From JAEUMY01 sp031394355 (GTDB lineage Bacteria; Pseudomonadota; Gammaproteobacteria; Burkholderiales; Usitatibacteraceae), in assembly GCA_031394355.1 (NCBI GenBank), contig JANNSU010000039.1:1-58407 (forward strand): a stretch of DNA of 58,407 bases. Direction: 5' to 3'. This document shows, one piece after another, positions 43,110 to 51,837 of the stretch; within the stretch, counting starts at the first letter, position 1; each line of letters begins with the position of its first letter. The notes below the pieces were generated by a model that was not told the origin of the DNA, did not search any database, and saw only the letters and a program-made list of their open reading frames with translations. The position numbers and the translations under genes were made by a program.

Positions 43110-45611
43110 ATGAAAATGTTCTCCCCGCATTCCACCCTGACCGGTTCCGCCCTGCCCCGCGATTGGGGACGAGTCCTGCTGGCCAGTGTTGCGCTGCTCA
43201 TCTGCAGTGTTCCCGCAGCGGCCGATCCGCCCAGCCGCGCCGCCCGCATCGGCTACATGACCGGCAACATCAGTTTTTCTCCGGCGGGCGAAGACGATTG
43301 GACGCAGGCATCGCTCAATCGTCCGCTCACCACCGGTGACAGGCTATGGACAGAACGCGGTGCCCGCACGGAGATACAACTCGGTGTTGCCACGATGCGC
43401 ATGGGCGGGGAGACCAGTATCACGCTGCTCAACCTCGACGACGACACCGTCCAGTTGCAGCTGAATCAGGGCACGCTGCATGTGCGCGTGCGCAGGCTCG
43501 ATGCCCGCCAGGTGTTCGAGATCGACACCCCCAACCTCGCATTCGTGATCCGTCAGGCCGGTGAGTACCGCGTCAATGTGGATGCCGAGGGTGCCGCCAC
43601 CGCGCTGCTGGTGCGGCGCGGCCGTGGTGAGGTGTATGGCGATGGTGCGTCGTATCTCGTCAACGCCAATCAGTCCTACCGCTTCAGCGGAACGGATCTG
43701 CGCGACGACGGCGATCCGGGTGCGCCGCGCGTGGATGAATTTGATCGATGGGCGCAGGCGCGTGACCGTCGGTATGAACAGTCCGGGTCCGCCCGATATG
43801 TCTCGTCCGATGTCGTGGGCTATGAAGACCTGGACAGTCATGGCGACTGGCGCAACGATCCCACCTGGGGCAACGTGTGGGTGCCACGCGTCGGCACATC
43901 CGGCTGGGCGCCGTATCGCGATGGCCACTGGTCCTGGATCGATCCCTGGGGCTGGACGTGGGTGGATGACAAGCCCTGGGGCTACGCCGTGTCCCACTAC
44001 GGACGCTGGGCCCACCTGCGCAACGGCTGGGCCTGGGTGCCCGGCCCGCGCACGAGCCGCGCCTACTACGCGCCGGCGCTGGTTGCGTTCATCGGTGGCG
44101 ACAATTTCCAGCTGACCGTGTCCAGCGGCAACGTGGGCGGCATCGGCTGGTTTCCCCTCGGGCCGCGCGAAGTATATCGGCCTTCGTATGCCGTGAGTCG
44201 GGGCTATTACGAGAACGTCAATCGCAGCAACACCGTGATCAACAACACGGTCATCATCACTACGTACAACACCACCAAAGTGATCAACAACGTTTACGTC
44301 AATCGCGACGTGCCAGGCGCAGTGGTCGCCGTACCCGCCACGGTCTTTGTGCAGTCCCAGCCCATCTCGCGGGCTGCCGTGAAGCTGTCACGGGAGAATC
44401 TCGCTGCAGCCCCCATTGCGCTGGTGCCGCGCATGGTGCCGACCGAACGCAGCGTGCACGGCCCCGCCGCCAAACGCGACAAACCCGCCGGCAAAGCGTT
44501 TGATCGTTCTGTGGTGGCGCGCGCAACGCCACCCCCGGCCCCGATCCGGTTCGCCGCACAGCAACAGCGGCTGGCCGCGCAACCCGGCATGCCGCTGGAT
44601 GATGCCGCGCGCAAGACCCTGCGACCGGAAAGGAACAAGGGTCAGGAGAAAGACCAAGACAAGGACCAAGGCAAGGACAGGAATGCGGCGAACCCTGCGC
44701 CCCGACTGATCGTCCCGGCCACCGTCGCCGCGCCGGTTGCGCCGCCACCACGCAGCAACCGCAACGATCGCCCCGGCAGCAAGGCACCCGACCGTGCGGA
44801 CGAGCGCAAGGCCGCCAAAGTTTCGGACCGGCCTTCGCCGGTGCCGCCTGCTCAACCCGCATCGACGCCGCCAGCGCAACCCACTGCGCCCAAGGCCGCG
44901 CCCGCGCGCGGCAATGACAAGTCGGACTGGCAGGACAAGGGTGACAGTTCTGGCAAACCCGCTGACAAACCCGCGGGCAACCGCGACAATCGCGACAATC
45001 GCGACAATCGCGACAACCGCGACAATCGAGACAATCGCGACAAACCCGGCCGTGGCAACGCGGAGCGCACCGATGCCGAACGCGCCCCCGCCGCCGCAAC
45101 ACCCGCACCGCAGCCGGCCACGGCACCAGCGTCGCCACCGCCCCAGCCGCCACCGCGTCAGGCCGATCCCCGAGCACGACCGGCAGCACCTGTGGCACGA
45201 CCGGCGGAGCCCAAAGCACGTCCGGCTGAGCCTGTCGCACGTCCGGCAGACCCTGCAGCGCGCGAGCAACCACCCCGCCAGCAGCGCGAAGCTACCCCGC
45301 AGCGTGACCGCAAGGATGATCGTCCCGCCCAGCGCGCGACGCCGCCTTCGCCACCTGCTGCCGCAAAAGAGCCTTCAAAGGAGACCCAGCCCGCGCCGCC
45401 CAAGCCGGTGGTGCAACCCCCGTCGCGACCGCAACCTGTGGCCGAGCCGCCCAGCAAGGAAATGAAGCCTGCATTGCGTCCAGACAATGATCGGGGCAAG
45501 GGAAAGGACAGTGGCAAAGACAGTGGCAAAGACAGTGGCAAGGACAGTAGCAAGGACAACAAGAAGGACGCGGATGACGGTGACGGCGAGAAGCACAAGG
45601 GCAAGAAGTGA
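43110..45611 (+). CDS. Giant exported FecR/DUF6600 protein with a disordered repeat tail
   Basis: 833 residues. Signal peptide to about residue 38. Residues ~45-185 form a FecR-like beta domain ('EIQLGVATMRMGGETSITLL', 'IDTPNLAFVIRQAGEYRVNV'). Residues ~230-350 are the Trp-rich DUF6600 block ('YEDLDSHGDWRNDPTWGNVW', 'WSWIDPWGWTWVDDKPWGYA', 'RNGWAWVPGP'). The remaining ~400 residues are Pro/Ala/Arg/Lys-rich and disordered, with NRD and KDSG repeats and a lysine tail. Probably an envelope protein binding nucleic acid or peptidoglycan polyanions; this last point is inference. Confidence 0.85.
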   Translation: MKMFSPHSTLTGSALPRDWGRVLLASVALLICSVPAAADPPSRAARIGYMTGNISFSPAGEDDWTQASLNRPLTTGDRLWTERGARTEIQLGVATMRMGGETSITLLNLDDDTVQLQLNQGTLHVRVRRLDARQVFEIDTPNLAFVIRQAGEYRVNVDAEGAATALLVRRGRGEVYGDGASYLVNANQSYRFSGTDLRDDGDPGAPRVDEFDRWAQARDRRYEQSGSARYVSSDVVGYEDLDSHGDWRNDPTWGNVWVPRVGTSGWAPYRDGHWSWIDPWGWTWVDDKPWGYAVSHYGRWAHLRNGWAWVPGPRTSRAYYAPALVAFIGGDNFQLTVSSGNVGGIGWFPLGPREVYRPSYAVSRGYYENVNRSNTVINNTVIITTYNTTKVINNVYVNRDVPGAVVAVPATVFVQSQPISRAAVKLSRENLAAAPIALVPRMVPTERSVHGPAAKRDKPAGKAFDRSVVARATPPPAPIRFAAQQQRLAAQPGMPLDDAARKTLRPERNKGQEKDQDKDQGKDRNAANPAPRLIVPATVAAPVAPPPRSNRNDRPGSKAPDRADERKAAKVSDRPSPVPPAQPASTPPAQPTAPKAAPARGNDKSDWQDKGDSSGKPADKPAGNRDNRDNRDNRDNRDNRDNRDKPGRGNAERTDAERAPAAATPAPQPATAPASPPPQPPPRQADPRARPAAPVARPAEPKARPAEPVARPADPAAREQPPRQQREATPQRDRKDDRPAQRATPPSPPAAAKEPSKETQPAPPKPVVQPPSRPQPVAEPPSKEMKPALRPDNDRGKGKDSGKDSGKDSGKDSSKDNKKDADDGDGEKHKGKK
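44982..45044 (+). repeat. Seven tandem 9-base repeats in the disordered tail
   Basis: Copies of CGCGACAAT and close variants, encoding repeated Arg-Asp-Asn. Prone to copy-number slippage. Confidence 0.9.
45507..45566 (+). repeat. Five tandem 12-base repeats at the end of the same gene
   Basis: Copies of GACAGTGGCAAA drifting to GACAACAAGAAG, encoding Asp-Ser-Gly-Lys units. Confidence 0.9.
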
Positions 45612-45747
45612 TGCTGACGATTGCCCGGCCGCGAAGCGCCACAACCGGTAATCACGATGACAGGGGCACGCGTTGGCTGGCCCCTTGGATTGGTAAAACG
45701 AGCTGACCCTGTTACGGGGCGTGGCCGCCATGTCATGACAAGGCTGC

Positions 45748-45785
45748 AAAGCCCTTGGCAGGCTTTAAAACCCTTAGCAGGCTGT
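45748..45785. repeat. 19-base tandem direct repeat downstream of the DUF6600 gene
   Basis: AAAGCCCTTGGCAGGCTTT followed directly by a copy with three changes. It lies 137 bases after the stop and 7 bases before the end of the SGNH hydrolase gene. The first copy is also a weak hairpin. Confidence 0.7.
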
Positions 45786-45791
45786 CTTGCC

Positions 45792-46544
45792 TCAGCCCGA
45801 TGCCGCCCCTACCCCAAAGCGCAGGGCAAGATGCTCGGCAAGGTGCTCGGCCACCATGGAGTACAGGATGGGTGACGGGTGAAAGCCGTCTTCGGCCATC
45901 AACTTCGGGTGGGTGAAGCCGTCCATCGGCACGTGGGAGACAAAGCCGACGCGCCGCGGGTGTGCCGCCCAGCGTGCCTGCAGGTCATTGTTGCGCCGTG
46001 CCTGTGCACCACCGTACCAGGCCAGTGGTTGCGGAAGCAGCGGAAAGCGCTCGACGGCTGGCAGGCCGGGAAACAGGATGTGCTGCACGCCGGTCCTCGT
46101 GCGAAGCAGGCGGACGATGCGGCTCCGGGCACGCAGTGCGGACCCGGTGCTCACGTTGTTGCTGATGTCGTTGACACCCACGATGACAACGGCCACATCG
46201 GCGGCGGCCAGTGGCTCGCTTCCCAGCAGATGCTGCACACCGGTTGAGGTGAGGCCCGTCTGCGCAATCAAACGCCAGCGCACATCGCGCTGGATGCGTT
46301 TTGCCAGCGTCGCGGCAAGCTGCGAGGCCAGTGCGTCATCCTGGGTATCTGCCCCCACGCCGGCCGCAGAGGAATCGCCCGCGATCAAGAGCGACACAGG
46401 CCGCGCCATGGATGCATCCGGCGAGCTGGCGATACCGTGGCGGAGGCCCGTCGGCTCCGGCATCGAGAGTGCGACGCGACGCAGGTGCAGGGCTTGCGCC
46501 CTCAGCATGGGTGCCAGAACGGGCTTGAAGAGTCTAACGACCAT
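45792..46544 (-). CDS. SGNH/GDSL-family hydrolase
   Basis: 250 residues. Block I 'IAGDSSAAGVGA' with nucleophile Ser, block III 'VVIVGVNDISNNV' with the oxyanion Asn, and block V 'EDGFHPSPILYS' with catalytic Asp and His are all intact. N-terminal basic segment but no clear signal peptide. Likely an esterase or lipase acting on small esters or acylated glycans. The start at 46544 was chosen because the upstream extension is Pro/Ser-rich and overlaps a transposase relic. Confidence 0.87.
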   Translation of the reverse strand: MVVRLFKPVLAPMLRAQALHLRRVALSMPEPTGLRHGIASSPDASMARPVSLLIAGDSSAAGVGADTQDDALASQLAATLAKRIQRDVRWRLIAQTGLTSTGVQHLLGSEPLAAADVAVVIVGVNDISNNVSTGSALRARSRIVRLLRTRTGVQHILFPGLPAVERFPLLPQPLAWYGGAQARRNNDLQARWAAHPRRVGFVSHVPMDGFTHPKLMAEDGFHPSPILYSMVAEHLAEHLALRFGVGAASG

Positions 46545-46689
46545 GAGTATTGACGACTTTGGCGGGGACGGGAGGTGGCTGGGGAGGTGGCTGGAGATTC
46601 CTGCCAAGACTAACCGGAAGCGCGTCACACTTCGGTGCGGCAACCCACATCCAGCCAGCAGCGCATGCGCCTCCAGAACTCGGCGTCAC

Positions 46690-46855
46690 CAAGCGGAATC
46701 GGGGGCTGGTCTGGATACACAGCCACTCACCGCCCGCCCCACAGTCGTGAAGTGAATCCGGAAGTGATCGGCGATCTGCCGACAAGCGATTCCACCTGTA
46801 GCGTGCGCACGAACGATGGCCGGGTTGCGATCAGGCGCGGCCTTGTCAATCTTCG
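46690..46855 (-). pseudogene. C-terminal relic of a REP-associated (IS200-like) transposase
   Basis: On the minus strand one frame reads 'NPAIVRAHATGGIACRQIAD' then 'HFRIHFTTVGRAV', the C-terminal helix-turn-helix end typical of REP-associated tyrosine transposases. The catalytic HUH and Tyr parts are missing, and no start or intact frame exists. It lies in the 475-base gap between the SGNH hydrolase and a membrane protein; the rest of that gap shows nothing else. Confidence 0.6.
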
Positions 46856-47019
46856 TCAGCGTCGGTGGCGGCGGTCGCCGCTCACACGACCAAACCTCCT
46901 CCCTGTCCTATCCGCTGCTACCCGCTGCCAACTGGTGCACTTTGATGTTGAATGCACCGCTTGAACAGATCACAGATGGCACTTGTGCAAGACTTGTTGC
47001 TCACCCCGAGGTGTAAGTT

Positions 47020-47838
47020 CTAGCCTTGCAATTGGGATAACGACTCTGGCGCCCTTGATTTGCTGGTGCCGACGCGCCACGCCAACCAAAGCAAGGCCGC
47101 GAAGATCACCAGGCTCAGCCCAAACGCTGGCGCCTCCCCGATGGATGCCACAAAAAAGGTGAGGGGTTTGGTTGCGCCCGCTCGGGCCACAACCATCTGC
47201 AACAGGCCGTTCAAGATAAACAGCGAGCCGGCCAGCAGCCACGGCCACCCAGTGCGCCAGTTCTTGAAAAAGAACAGCAGGCCAATCACGCCGCAGACCA
47301 ACGTGAGGGTCTGCGCGGCCTTGGCAAAGCGGTTGAATGTCTCGGGCCCCTCGATGCGATAGCCGGGCACAAAGCTGATGAGCGTGAAGAAGAGGGCGAT
47401 GCCCAGGAAGAGCAACGCCGTACTCATGAGCAAGGCGCCGTGGATCTGACGATTCTTCCTCAGAATGAAGGCCAGAAACACCAGCAGCGCAACCTCCAGC
47501 GTGACCGTGACGTTCTGCACGACCAGGGCATCTGCCTTGCCCACCAACGCATCCTTCGCTGCCGAATGAACCGTGAGGAGCGCCAGGCTGGCCACCAGCA
47601 ACGGCCCCGCGAAGAAGATGGATTGTCCGATGGTGCGATGAAGGGAGCGGCGATCCTGACTCAGCACAACAAGCTGGCTCAACAACAGCGTCAACCAGGC
47701 AAGACTGGTGACGATGTGCAGGTAGTGGTACGCATTGCGCTCGACCGGCTTGCCGAGAAAGAGGCTGGAGAAACCGGCCAGGCTCACCGCGATGACCAGC
47801 ACCAGAAAGATGATCTCCAGTGTGTACTTGTTCTTCAT
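47020..47838 (-). CDS. Polytopic membrane protein of unknown function
   Basis: 272 residues with eight predicted membrane helices at regular spacing. Histidines in 'YHYLHIVTSLAWLTL' and 'RSLHRTIGQSIFF' sit in or next to helices, as in cytochrome b561 or DUF2306-type proteins, so haem binding is possible but unproved. Basic/Ser-rich tail. Monocistronic. Start MKNKYT at 47838. Confidence 0.65.
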   Translation of the reverse strand: MKNKYTLEIIFLVLVIAVSLAGFSSLFLGKPVERNAYHYLHIVTSLAWLTLLLSQLVVLSQDRRSLHRTIGQSIFFAGPLLVASLALLTVHSAAKDALVGKADALVVQNVTVTLEVALLVFLAFILRKNRQIHGALLMSTALLFLGIALFFTLISFVPGYRIEGPETFNRFAKAAQTLTLVCGVIGLLFFFKNWRTGWPWLLAGSLFILNGLLQMVVARAGATKPLTFFVASIGEAPAFGLSLVIFAALLWLAWRVGTSKSRAPESLSQLQG

Positions 47839-47906
47839 GCACTCTGCTCAACAATGGTTGGAAATCAGGGGGACCAGGCTCGATATTCCTGCCCTATACC
47901 CCAAGC

Positions 47907-47920
47907 TGCGAATATTCGCA
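47907..47920. repeat. Iterated palindrome, copy 17 (TGCGAATATTCGCA)
   Basis: Between the membrane protein gene (start 47838) and the HExxH protein gene (stop 48053). A short GTTGGCGCGC-type tandem repeat follows at 48000-48045. Confidence 0.95.
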
Positions 47921-48052
47921 TGAGAGTGACGAGTGCAAAGAGCGCCTCTCAAGGCACAGAATCACAACCTATTCACTCTACTTCACCAGAAATTATCCCG
48001 TTGGCGCGCGTTGGCGCGCGTTGGCTCGTGCCCCCCGTTGGCTCGTCGCAAT

Positions 48053-48811
48053 TTATTTATTCGCCTTAGTCTTGGGCGCGCGCAAAGGCTCAGGAAGAGA
48101 CGATTCTGCAGGTTGAAACTGGCGGCGCAGTTGAAAAGCCGTCTCGAACAGGGTGAGGTGTGCCGGCTTGCTTAAATCAGCTGCGATCATCTTGTTCACC
48201 CATACGGAGGTATTGTGTTCCGGCCACTTTCCCGAATTTCTGCTGCGCATGGCTGCAAGGGCGCCGGCAAACTCTTTCCAGCGTTCCGGCACGACCTGCC
48301 TGAAGTAGAGGACCGACACGATATCGGCAAGTGCCTCCCCCCACTGCTCCACAGCACCACTTTTGACCACCGAGTAGTAGCCCTGGACGGTCAGATTCTC
48401 ATGCGCGACGCCCGGCGGCAGCACCAGGTCAAAGCGGCGATGAATGTAGGCTTCGCGCTGCTCAACGCAGTGTGCAATCTCGTGAGCGGCTATCGAGCTG
48501 AGCCAAATCGGCAGATCCTGCGCGGACATTTGCTCGAAAAACTGAATCAGCCCGTCTTCCGGAACGCCGTTGACATACACCAGACAAACACCATCACCCA
48601 GGCGCAGACCGGTAGACATCAACGGCAGCGCAATGCCTTCCTTTTCCGCATCCAGTACTACAACGGGCAGCTTTTCTGATTTCAAGAGCGGCGCAATCTC
48701 GCTGACGGCATGGCGCAGCTGATCCGTTGTCGGATAAGGCGCGGCCGACGCCAACGCACAACACCACAGCCAGGGAATCAACAACCCCAATTGCCATGAA
48801 TCCTGCATCAT
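48053..48811 (-). CDS. Exported HExxH putative metalloprotease-like protein
   Basis: About 252 residues. Signal peptide (about 1-24, 'CCALASA|AP'). The motif 'AAHEIAHCVEQ' near residue 110 is a zinc-binding HExxH, and 'QWGEALADIVSVLY' further on could supply the third ligand (Glu). No named peptidase family is certain. The C-terminus is basic with a Pro-rich 'ESSLPEPLRAPKTKANK'. Either of two adjoining ATGs (48811, 48808) follows a GGGGGAG stretch at short spacing. Confidence 0.7.
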   Translation of the reverse strand: MMQDSWQLGLLIPWLWCCALASAAPYPTTDQLRHAVSEIAPLLKSEKLPVVVLDAEKEGIALPLMSTGLRLGDGVCLVYVNGVPEDGLIQFFEQMSAQDLPIWLSSIAAHEIAHCVEQREAYIHRRFDLVLPPGVAHENLTVQGYYSVVKSGAVEQWGEALADIVSVLYFRQVVPERWKEFAGALAAMRSRNSGKWPEHNTSVWVNKMIAADLSKPAHLTLFETAFQLRRQFQPAESSLPEPLRAPKTKANK

Positions 48812-49153
48812 CTCCCCCGAGGAAAGGCAAGCAGTTCGCATGCAACGAAAGACCACTCAGCTCAAAACCACTGAGGGTGGCTTGTACCCTTCCGGCGCCA
48901 TTTACGAGCGCGCCACTGTGACGAATGTAACGACTTTGATGCGGTGTCGGTTGCTAGCAATCAGGGCCATAGGGTGCCAATCCCCGGCCCGGCCTGACCA
49001 ACACCCCATGACATAGGGGATGCATCGGCAGTCTCAACGTCAAACATGAATCGCCCCGGGTTTTGAGGAGGTTGTTGATTTCCGTTTAGCACTGGGCGGG
49101 GGGGAGCACAATTGGCGACGGCCCACGATTGATCTCTGCCTGCCGAGTGTGAG

Positions 49154-49167
49154 TGCGAATATTCGCA
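49154..49167. repeat. Iterated palindrome, copy 18 (TGCGAATATTCGCA)
   Basis: In the gap upstream of the HExxH gene, 98 bases before the end of the HxlR gene. Confidence 0.95.
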
Positions 49168-49225
49168 TTGCTGAATTGCAACACCGCATTGCGCTGTCCA
49201 AAAATAAAGGGAATTGTTTGCACAG

Positions 49226-49245
49226 TTGCTACATTGCAAGACCTG
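49226..49245 (+). repeat. RAYT-associated motif, copy A (TTGCTACATTGCAAGACCTG)
   Basis: 20-base motif followed by CCCCC, 20 bases before the end of the HxlR gene. Three further copies occur at 50586, 52988 and 55996. Confidence 0.8.
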
Positions 49246-49264
49246 CCCCCGGTGTGTGTGCAAG

Positions 49265-49612
49265 CTACTTCCCGGTTGCAATGTCCTCCTGCAACTTTTG
49301 TAGCTCATCCAGCACGCGGATGAATTTCTCGCCAAACGGCGTGACCGTGTACTCCACGCGGGGCGGAACCTCATGGTGCGCGACACGCTCAATGATGCCG
49401 AATTCCATGTTCTTGCGCAGGCACTCATTGAGCACCTTGGTGGTCAGCCCTTCGACGCTGCGCACCATCTGGCCCGGCCGGTTGATGCCGTGCGCCAATA
49501 GCTGATACACCGTGAGCGACCATTTGCAGCCATAGATCGTCTCCACCATGCGCGCGCCGCGTTCGTTGGGAGATCGTCTGGAAAATGTTTTCGCCTGACT
49601 TGTCATCAACAT
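49265..49612 (-). CDS. HxlR-family transcriptional regulator
   Basis: 115 residues, winged helix: 'YGCKWSLTVYQLLAHGINRP' (helices 1-2), 'RSVEGLTTKVLNECLRKNME' (recognition region), and the wing 'VAHHEVPPRVEYTVTPFGEK'. HxlR proteins usually respond to aldehydes, quinones or oxidants and control a divergent detoxification gene, here the SDR gene 101 bases away. A start at 49606 is also possible. Confidence 0.9.
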   Translation of the reverse strand: MLMTSQAKTFSRRSPNERGARMVETIYGCKWSLTVYQLLAHGINRPGQMVRSVEGLTTKVLNECLRKNMEFGIIERVAHHEVPPRVEYTVTPFGEKFIRVLDELQKLQEDIATGK

Positions 49613-49630
49613 GTACCCATAAGTGCCTAC
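49613..49630. promoter_or_regulatory. Candidate HxlR operator
   Basis: GTACCCATAAGTGCCTAC has GTA/TAC ends in dyad symmetry, and a second TGTACC follows at ~49641. It overlaps the base before the HxlR start codon, a place where autoregulators of this family often bind. The internal symmetry is imperfect. Confidence 0.35.
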
Positions 49631-49712
49631 CCCACCCGTTTGTACCTGCTGTTCTGCAGGTCACTCCATTGTCTAAGCTGCGTGCTCCGATGATCAACCA
49701 GGACACAAGCAA

Positions 49713-50480
49713 ATGGAAAAAGTAGCACAACCCGTCGCTCTCATTGTGGGCGGCTCAAGCGGAATCGGCATGGCCACAGCGAAACAGCTGCTCAATGCAG
49801 GCACACAAACCATGATTCTGGGAAAGTCCGCCGAGAAACTTGCCGCCGCCGAGCGTGATCTGAGCACGGCCGGACAGGTGGAAACGATGCAAGCCAACTT
49901 GTATGACGCAAAGGATGTAGAGAAGGTCGTGCAGTTCGCGGGAAACCATCAGCGCCATATCAAGTATCTAGTCAATGCCGCAGGATACTTCAGTCCCAAA
50001 CGCTTTCTCGATCACACGCAGGAAGACTACGACACCTACCTGGAGCTGAACCGCGCCCTGTTTCAAATCTCTCAGGCGGTGGCAAAGAACATGGTGGCGA
50101 ATGGTGGCGGCTCCATTGTCCACATCGGATCCATGTGGGCGAGGCAAGCCGTGAAAGCAACGCCGTCGTCCGCCTACTCAATGGCCAAGGCGGGTCTGCA
50201 CGCACTGACCCAGCACATGGCCATGGAGCTCGCCGAGCACAACATCCGCGTCAATGCGGTGTCGCCTGCCGTGGTCAACACGCCCATCTATGAGTCGTTC
50301 ATCGACCGCAGCCAGGTTCAGGCGACGCTGGCAACCTTCAATGGATTCCATCCGCTGGGCCGGATCGGGACACCCGACGATGTGGCCCGGACCGTCTGCT
50401 TTCTTCTAGGAAATGAGGCGAGCTGGGTGACAGGTGCCGTATGGGACGTGGACGGGGGTGTCATGGCGGGGCGGAACTAA
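49713..50480 (+). CDS. SDR-family oxidoreductase
   Basis: 255 residues, classical short-chain dehydrogenase. Cofactor motif 'GGSSGIG' (about 14-20), 'NAAG' (about 88-91), catalytic Ser in 'HIGSMWARQ', and Tyr-x-x-x-Lys 'YSMAK'. 'SPAVVNTPIYESF' and 'DVDGGVMAGRN' complete the fold. An NAD(P)H-dependent carbonyl/alcohol oxidoreductase; the divergent HxlR regulator suggests induction by a reactive carbonyl or related stress. Confidence 0.92.
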   Translation: MEKVAQPVALIVGGSSGIGMATAKQLLNAGTQTMILGKSAEKLAAAERDLSTAGQVETMQANLYDAKDVEKVVQFAGNHQRHIKYLVNAAGYFSPKRFLDHTQEDYDTYLELNRALFQISQAVAKNMVANGGGSIVHIGSMWARQAVKATPSSAYSMAKAGLHALTQHMAMELAEHNIRVNAVSPAVVNTPIYESFIDRSQVQATLATFNGFHPLGRIGTPDDVARTVCFLLGNEASWVTGAVWDVDGGVMAGRN

Positions 50481-50585
50481 GGCGCATTCCGCTGCTGGCG
50501 GCGTACAGGGCCTTGTCACGAAGTCTGACGGGCTTGGACTGGCGGGCAAAGGCCGCAGGAATGGGGCATGTCTTGCAACATCGCA

Positions 50586-50605
50586 CTGCTACATTGCAAG
50601 ACCTG
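50586..50605 (+). repeat. RAYT-associated motif, copy B
   Basis: CTGCTACATTGCAAGACCTG, followed by ATCCCC and six T; 106 bases after the SDR gene. The T-run might serve as a terminator. Confidence 0.8.
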
Positions 50606-50660
50606 ATCCCCTTTTTTCATTGCAGAAAATAGTGGTCAGAGCTGTCCCCTATTGTTCGAT

Positions 50661-51323
50661 CTACCTTGAGTTAAGTATCCGAGACCACTTGTCCTGCCTG
50701 AAGTCTTCAGGTGCGCCATCCCGCGAGTTCAGGTGAAAGCGCAGAGAGAAATCGCCCTCGATCGGCTTGCCATTCACCTCCTGTGGTGCAAAGGTCCAGC
50801 CTTGAAGTGAGAGCCGAGCGTAACGGCGAACGCTTTCCGGCATGCCAGGCGGCGCCTTGACCTCGATAGCGATGCATTGGCCGTTGGTACCGACCTTGCA
50901 AACACCCTCAACACGCCCTTCCCATCCGGCAGTTTTTTCAATGTCTGTGGGGAAAGGGGCATAGTACTGTTTGACAGGATGCGGTCCCATGGACAGGCCG
51001 CTGACTCGAACCTGGGCACCGCCGCCGGCAGTCGGTGTGACCAGGAAATCCAGCCGGACACCTGTTCTAAACGTCGCCGGCTTGCCACCTTCCTCTGGCG
51101 GTTGGATTCTTGCTTTCGAAATGCGGTCCTTGACGTTCTGAGCAAACTTGGCGGGGTACCTGGCCTCGTCAATCAAGGTGTACTCGGCTGCCGTGCCTTC
51201 AGTGTTGAACAGTACTCGTGCCCAGACTTCGACGGTGTAAGGTTCGCTGGAGTCTTGGGCGTAGGCGCAGGTTGCAAAAGCGGCAACAACGAGGCTTCCG
51301 AGGGCTGTGCGAATGTTGATCAT
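50661..51323 (-). CDS. Exported protein, possible TonB-C-like fold
   Basis: 220 residues. Signal peptide about 1-22. Two beta-alpha-beta units with sequence such as 'YTVEVWARVLFNTEGTAAEY' and 'CKVGTNGQCIAIEVKAPPGM', 'YARLSLQGWTFAPQEVNGKP' recall TonB C-terminal-like domains, but there is no anchor or Pro-rich spacer. Function unknown. A MITE-like element lies 38 bases upstream of its start. Confidence 0.6.
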   Translation of the reverse strand: MINIRTALGSLVVAAFATCAYAQDSSEPYTVEVWARVLFNTEGTAAEYTLIDEARYPAKFAQNVKDRISKARIQPPEEGGKPATFRTGVRLDFLVTPTAGGGAQVRVSGLSMGPHPVKQYYAPFPTDIEKTAGWEGRVEGVCKVGTNGQCIAIEVKAPPGMPESVRRYARLSLQGWTFAPQEVNGKPIEGDFSLRFHLNSRDGAPEDFRQDKWSRILNSR

Positions 51324-51360
51324 TTGTTTGAGGATTGTCTGATGGAGATAGAACTGCGCT

Positions 51361-51502
51361 GGCCAGGGAAACTCTGATCAAGTTCAACACACCCGTCATA
51401 CCGGCGAAAGCCGGTATCCAGCCTCGAGTGCCATCAACATGTTGCGAAGTCATGGATACCGGCTTTCGCCGGTATGACAACTTGATCAGAGGTTCCCTGG
51501 CC
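51361..51502. mobile_element. MITE-like inverted-repeat element, copy 2
   Basis: 142 bases bounded by GGCCAGGGAA / TTCCCTGGCC, with ends AACTCTGATCAAGTT / AACTTGATCAGAGGTTCC and the same REP-like inner arms as copy 1 at 23653. The two copies are near-identical except for small changes, and the flanks differ, which indicates recent dispersal. Confidence 0.88.
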
Positions 51503-51575
51503 ATATCACAACTGGGCTTGAGCAATAGTTGGTTCAGGGGTAATCCATAGCGGTTCTCATCAAGGGGGCAGTGAT

Positions 51576-51589
51576 CGCGAGTATTCGCA
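51576..51589. repeat. Degenerate palindrome (CGCGAGTATTCGCA)
   Basis: One mismatch to the core (A to G). It lies in the 335-base gap between the MITE and the CPBP gene, which shows no gene. Confidence 0.6.
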
Positions 51590-51706
51590 TCTACCCTACC
51601 AATTCAGAGATATCGACCTTGGCACCTTTTGCTTTTGAAGCTGGCGGGTCGGGTCGGGTCGGGCAGGTGTGGCGCTTGAATCTGTTGAAGCGGGTGTGGC
51701 GGTATG

Positions 51707-51720
51707 GGCGAATAGTCGCA
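51707..51720. repeat. Degenerate palindrome (GGCGAATAGTCGCA)
   Basis: One mismatch to the core (T to G), 131 bases from the preceding degenerate copy. Confidence 0.5.
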
Positions 51721-51837
51721 GTGAGGCCAGTGTCTCACTTTGAAGCAGAATCCGCCCTGCCCCACAATACAAATAACCTTGGCACGGGGACTGATTGTGG
51801 CCCCTATCGTTGCTTTCTCCCACGGAATTCTTCCGAT

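Larger units (their letters stand above)
48812..49264. other. Intergenic region with two dispersed repeats
   Basis: 453 bases between two minus-strand genes. It contains palindrome copy 18 and one RAYT-type 20-base motif; no gene is recognisable. Confidence 0.5.

Noticed and set aside
46545..46690. Possible N-terminal extension of the SGNH hydrolase
   Set aside because: The extension is Ser/Pro-rich and overlaps the transposase relic; the ATG at 46544 gives a complete hydrolase.
51199..51525. Open frames across the MITE-like element
   Set aside because: Both copies of the element give similar peptides simply because the DNA is repeated; no start signals or family match.
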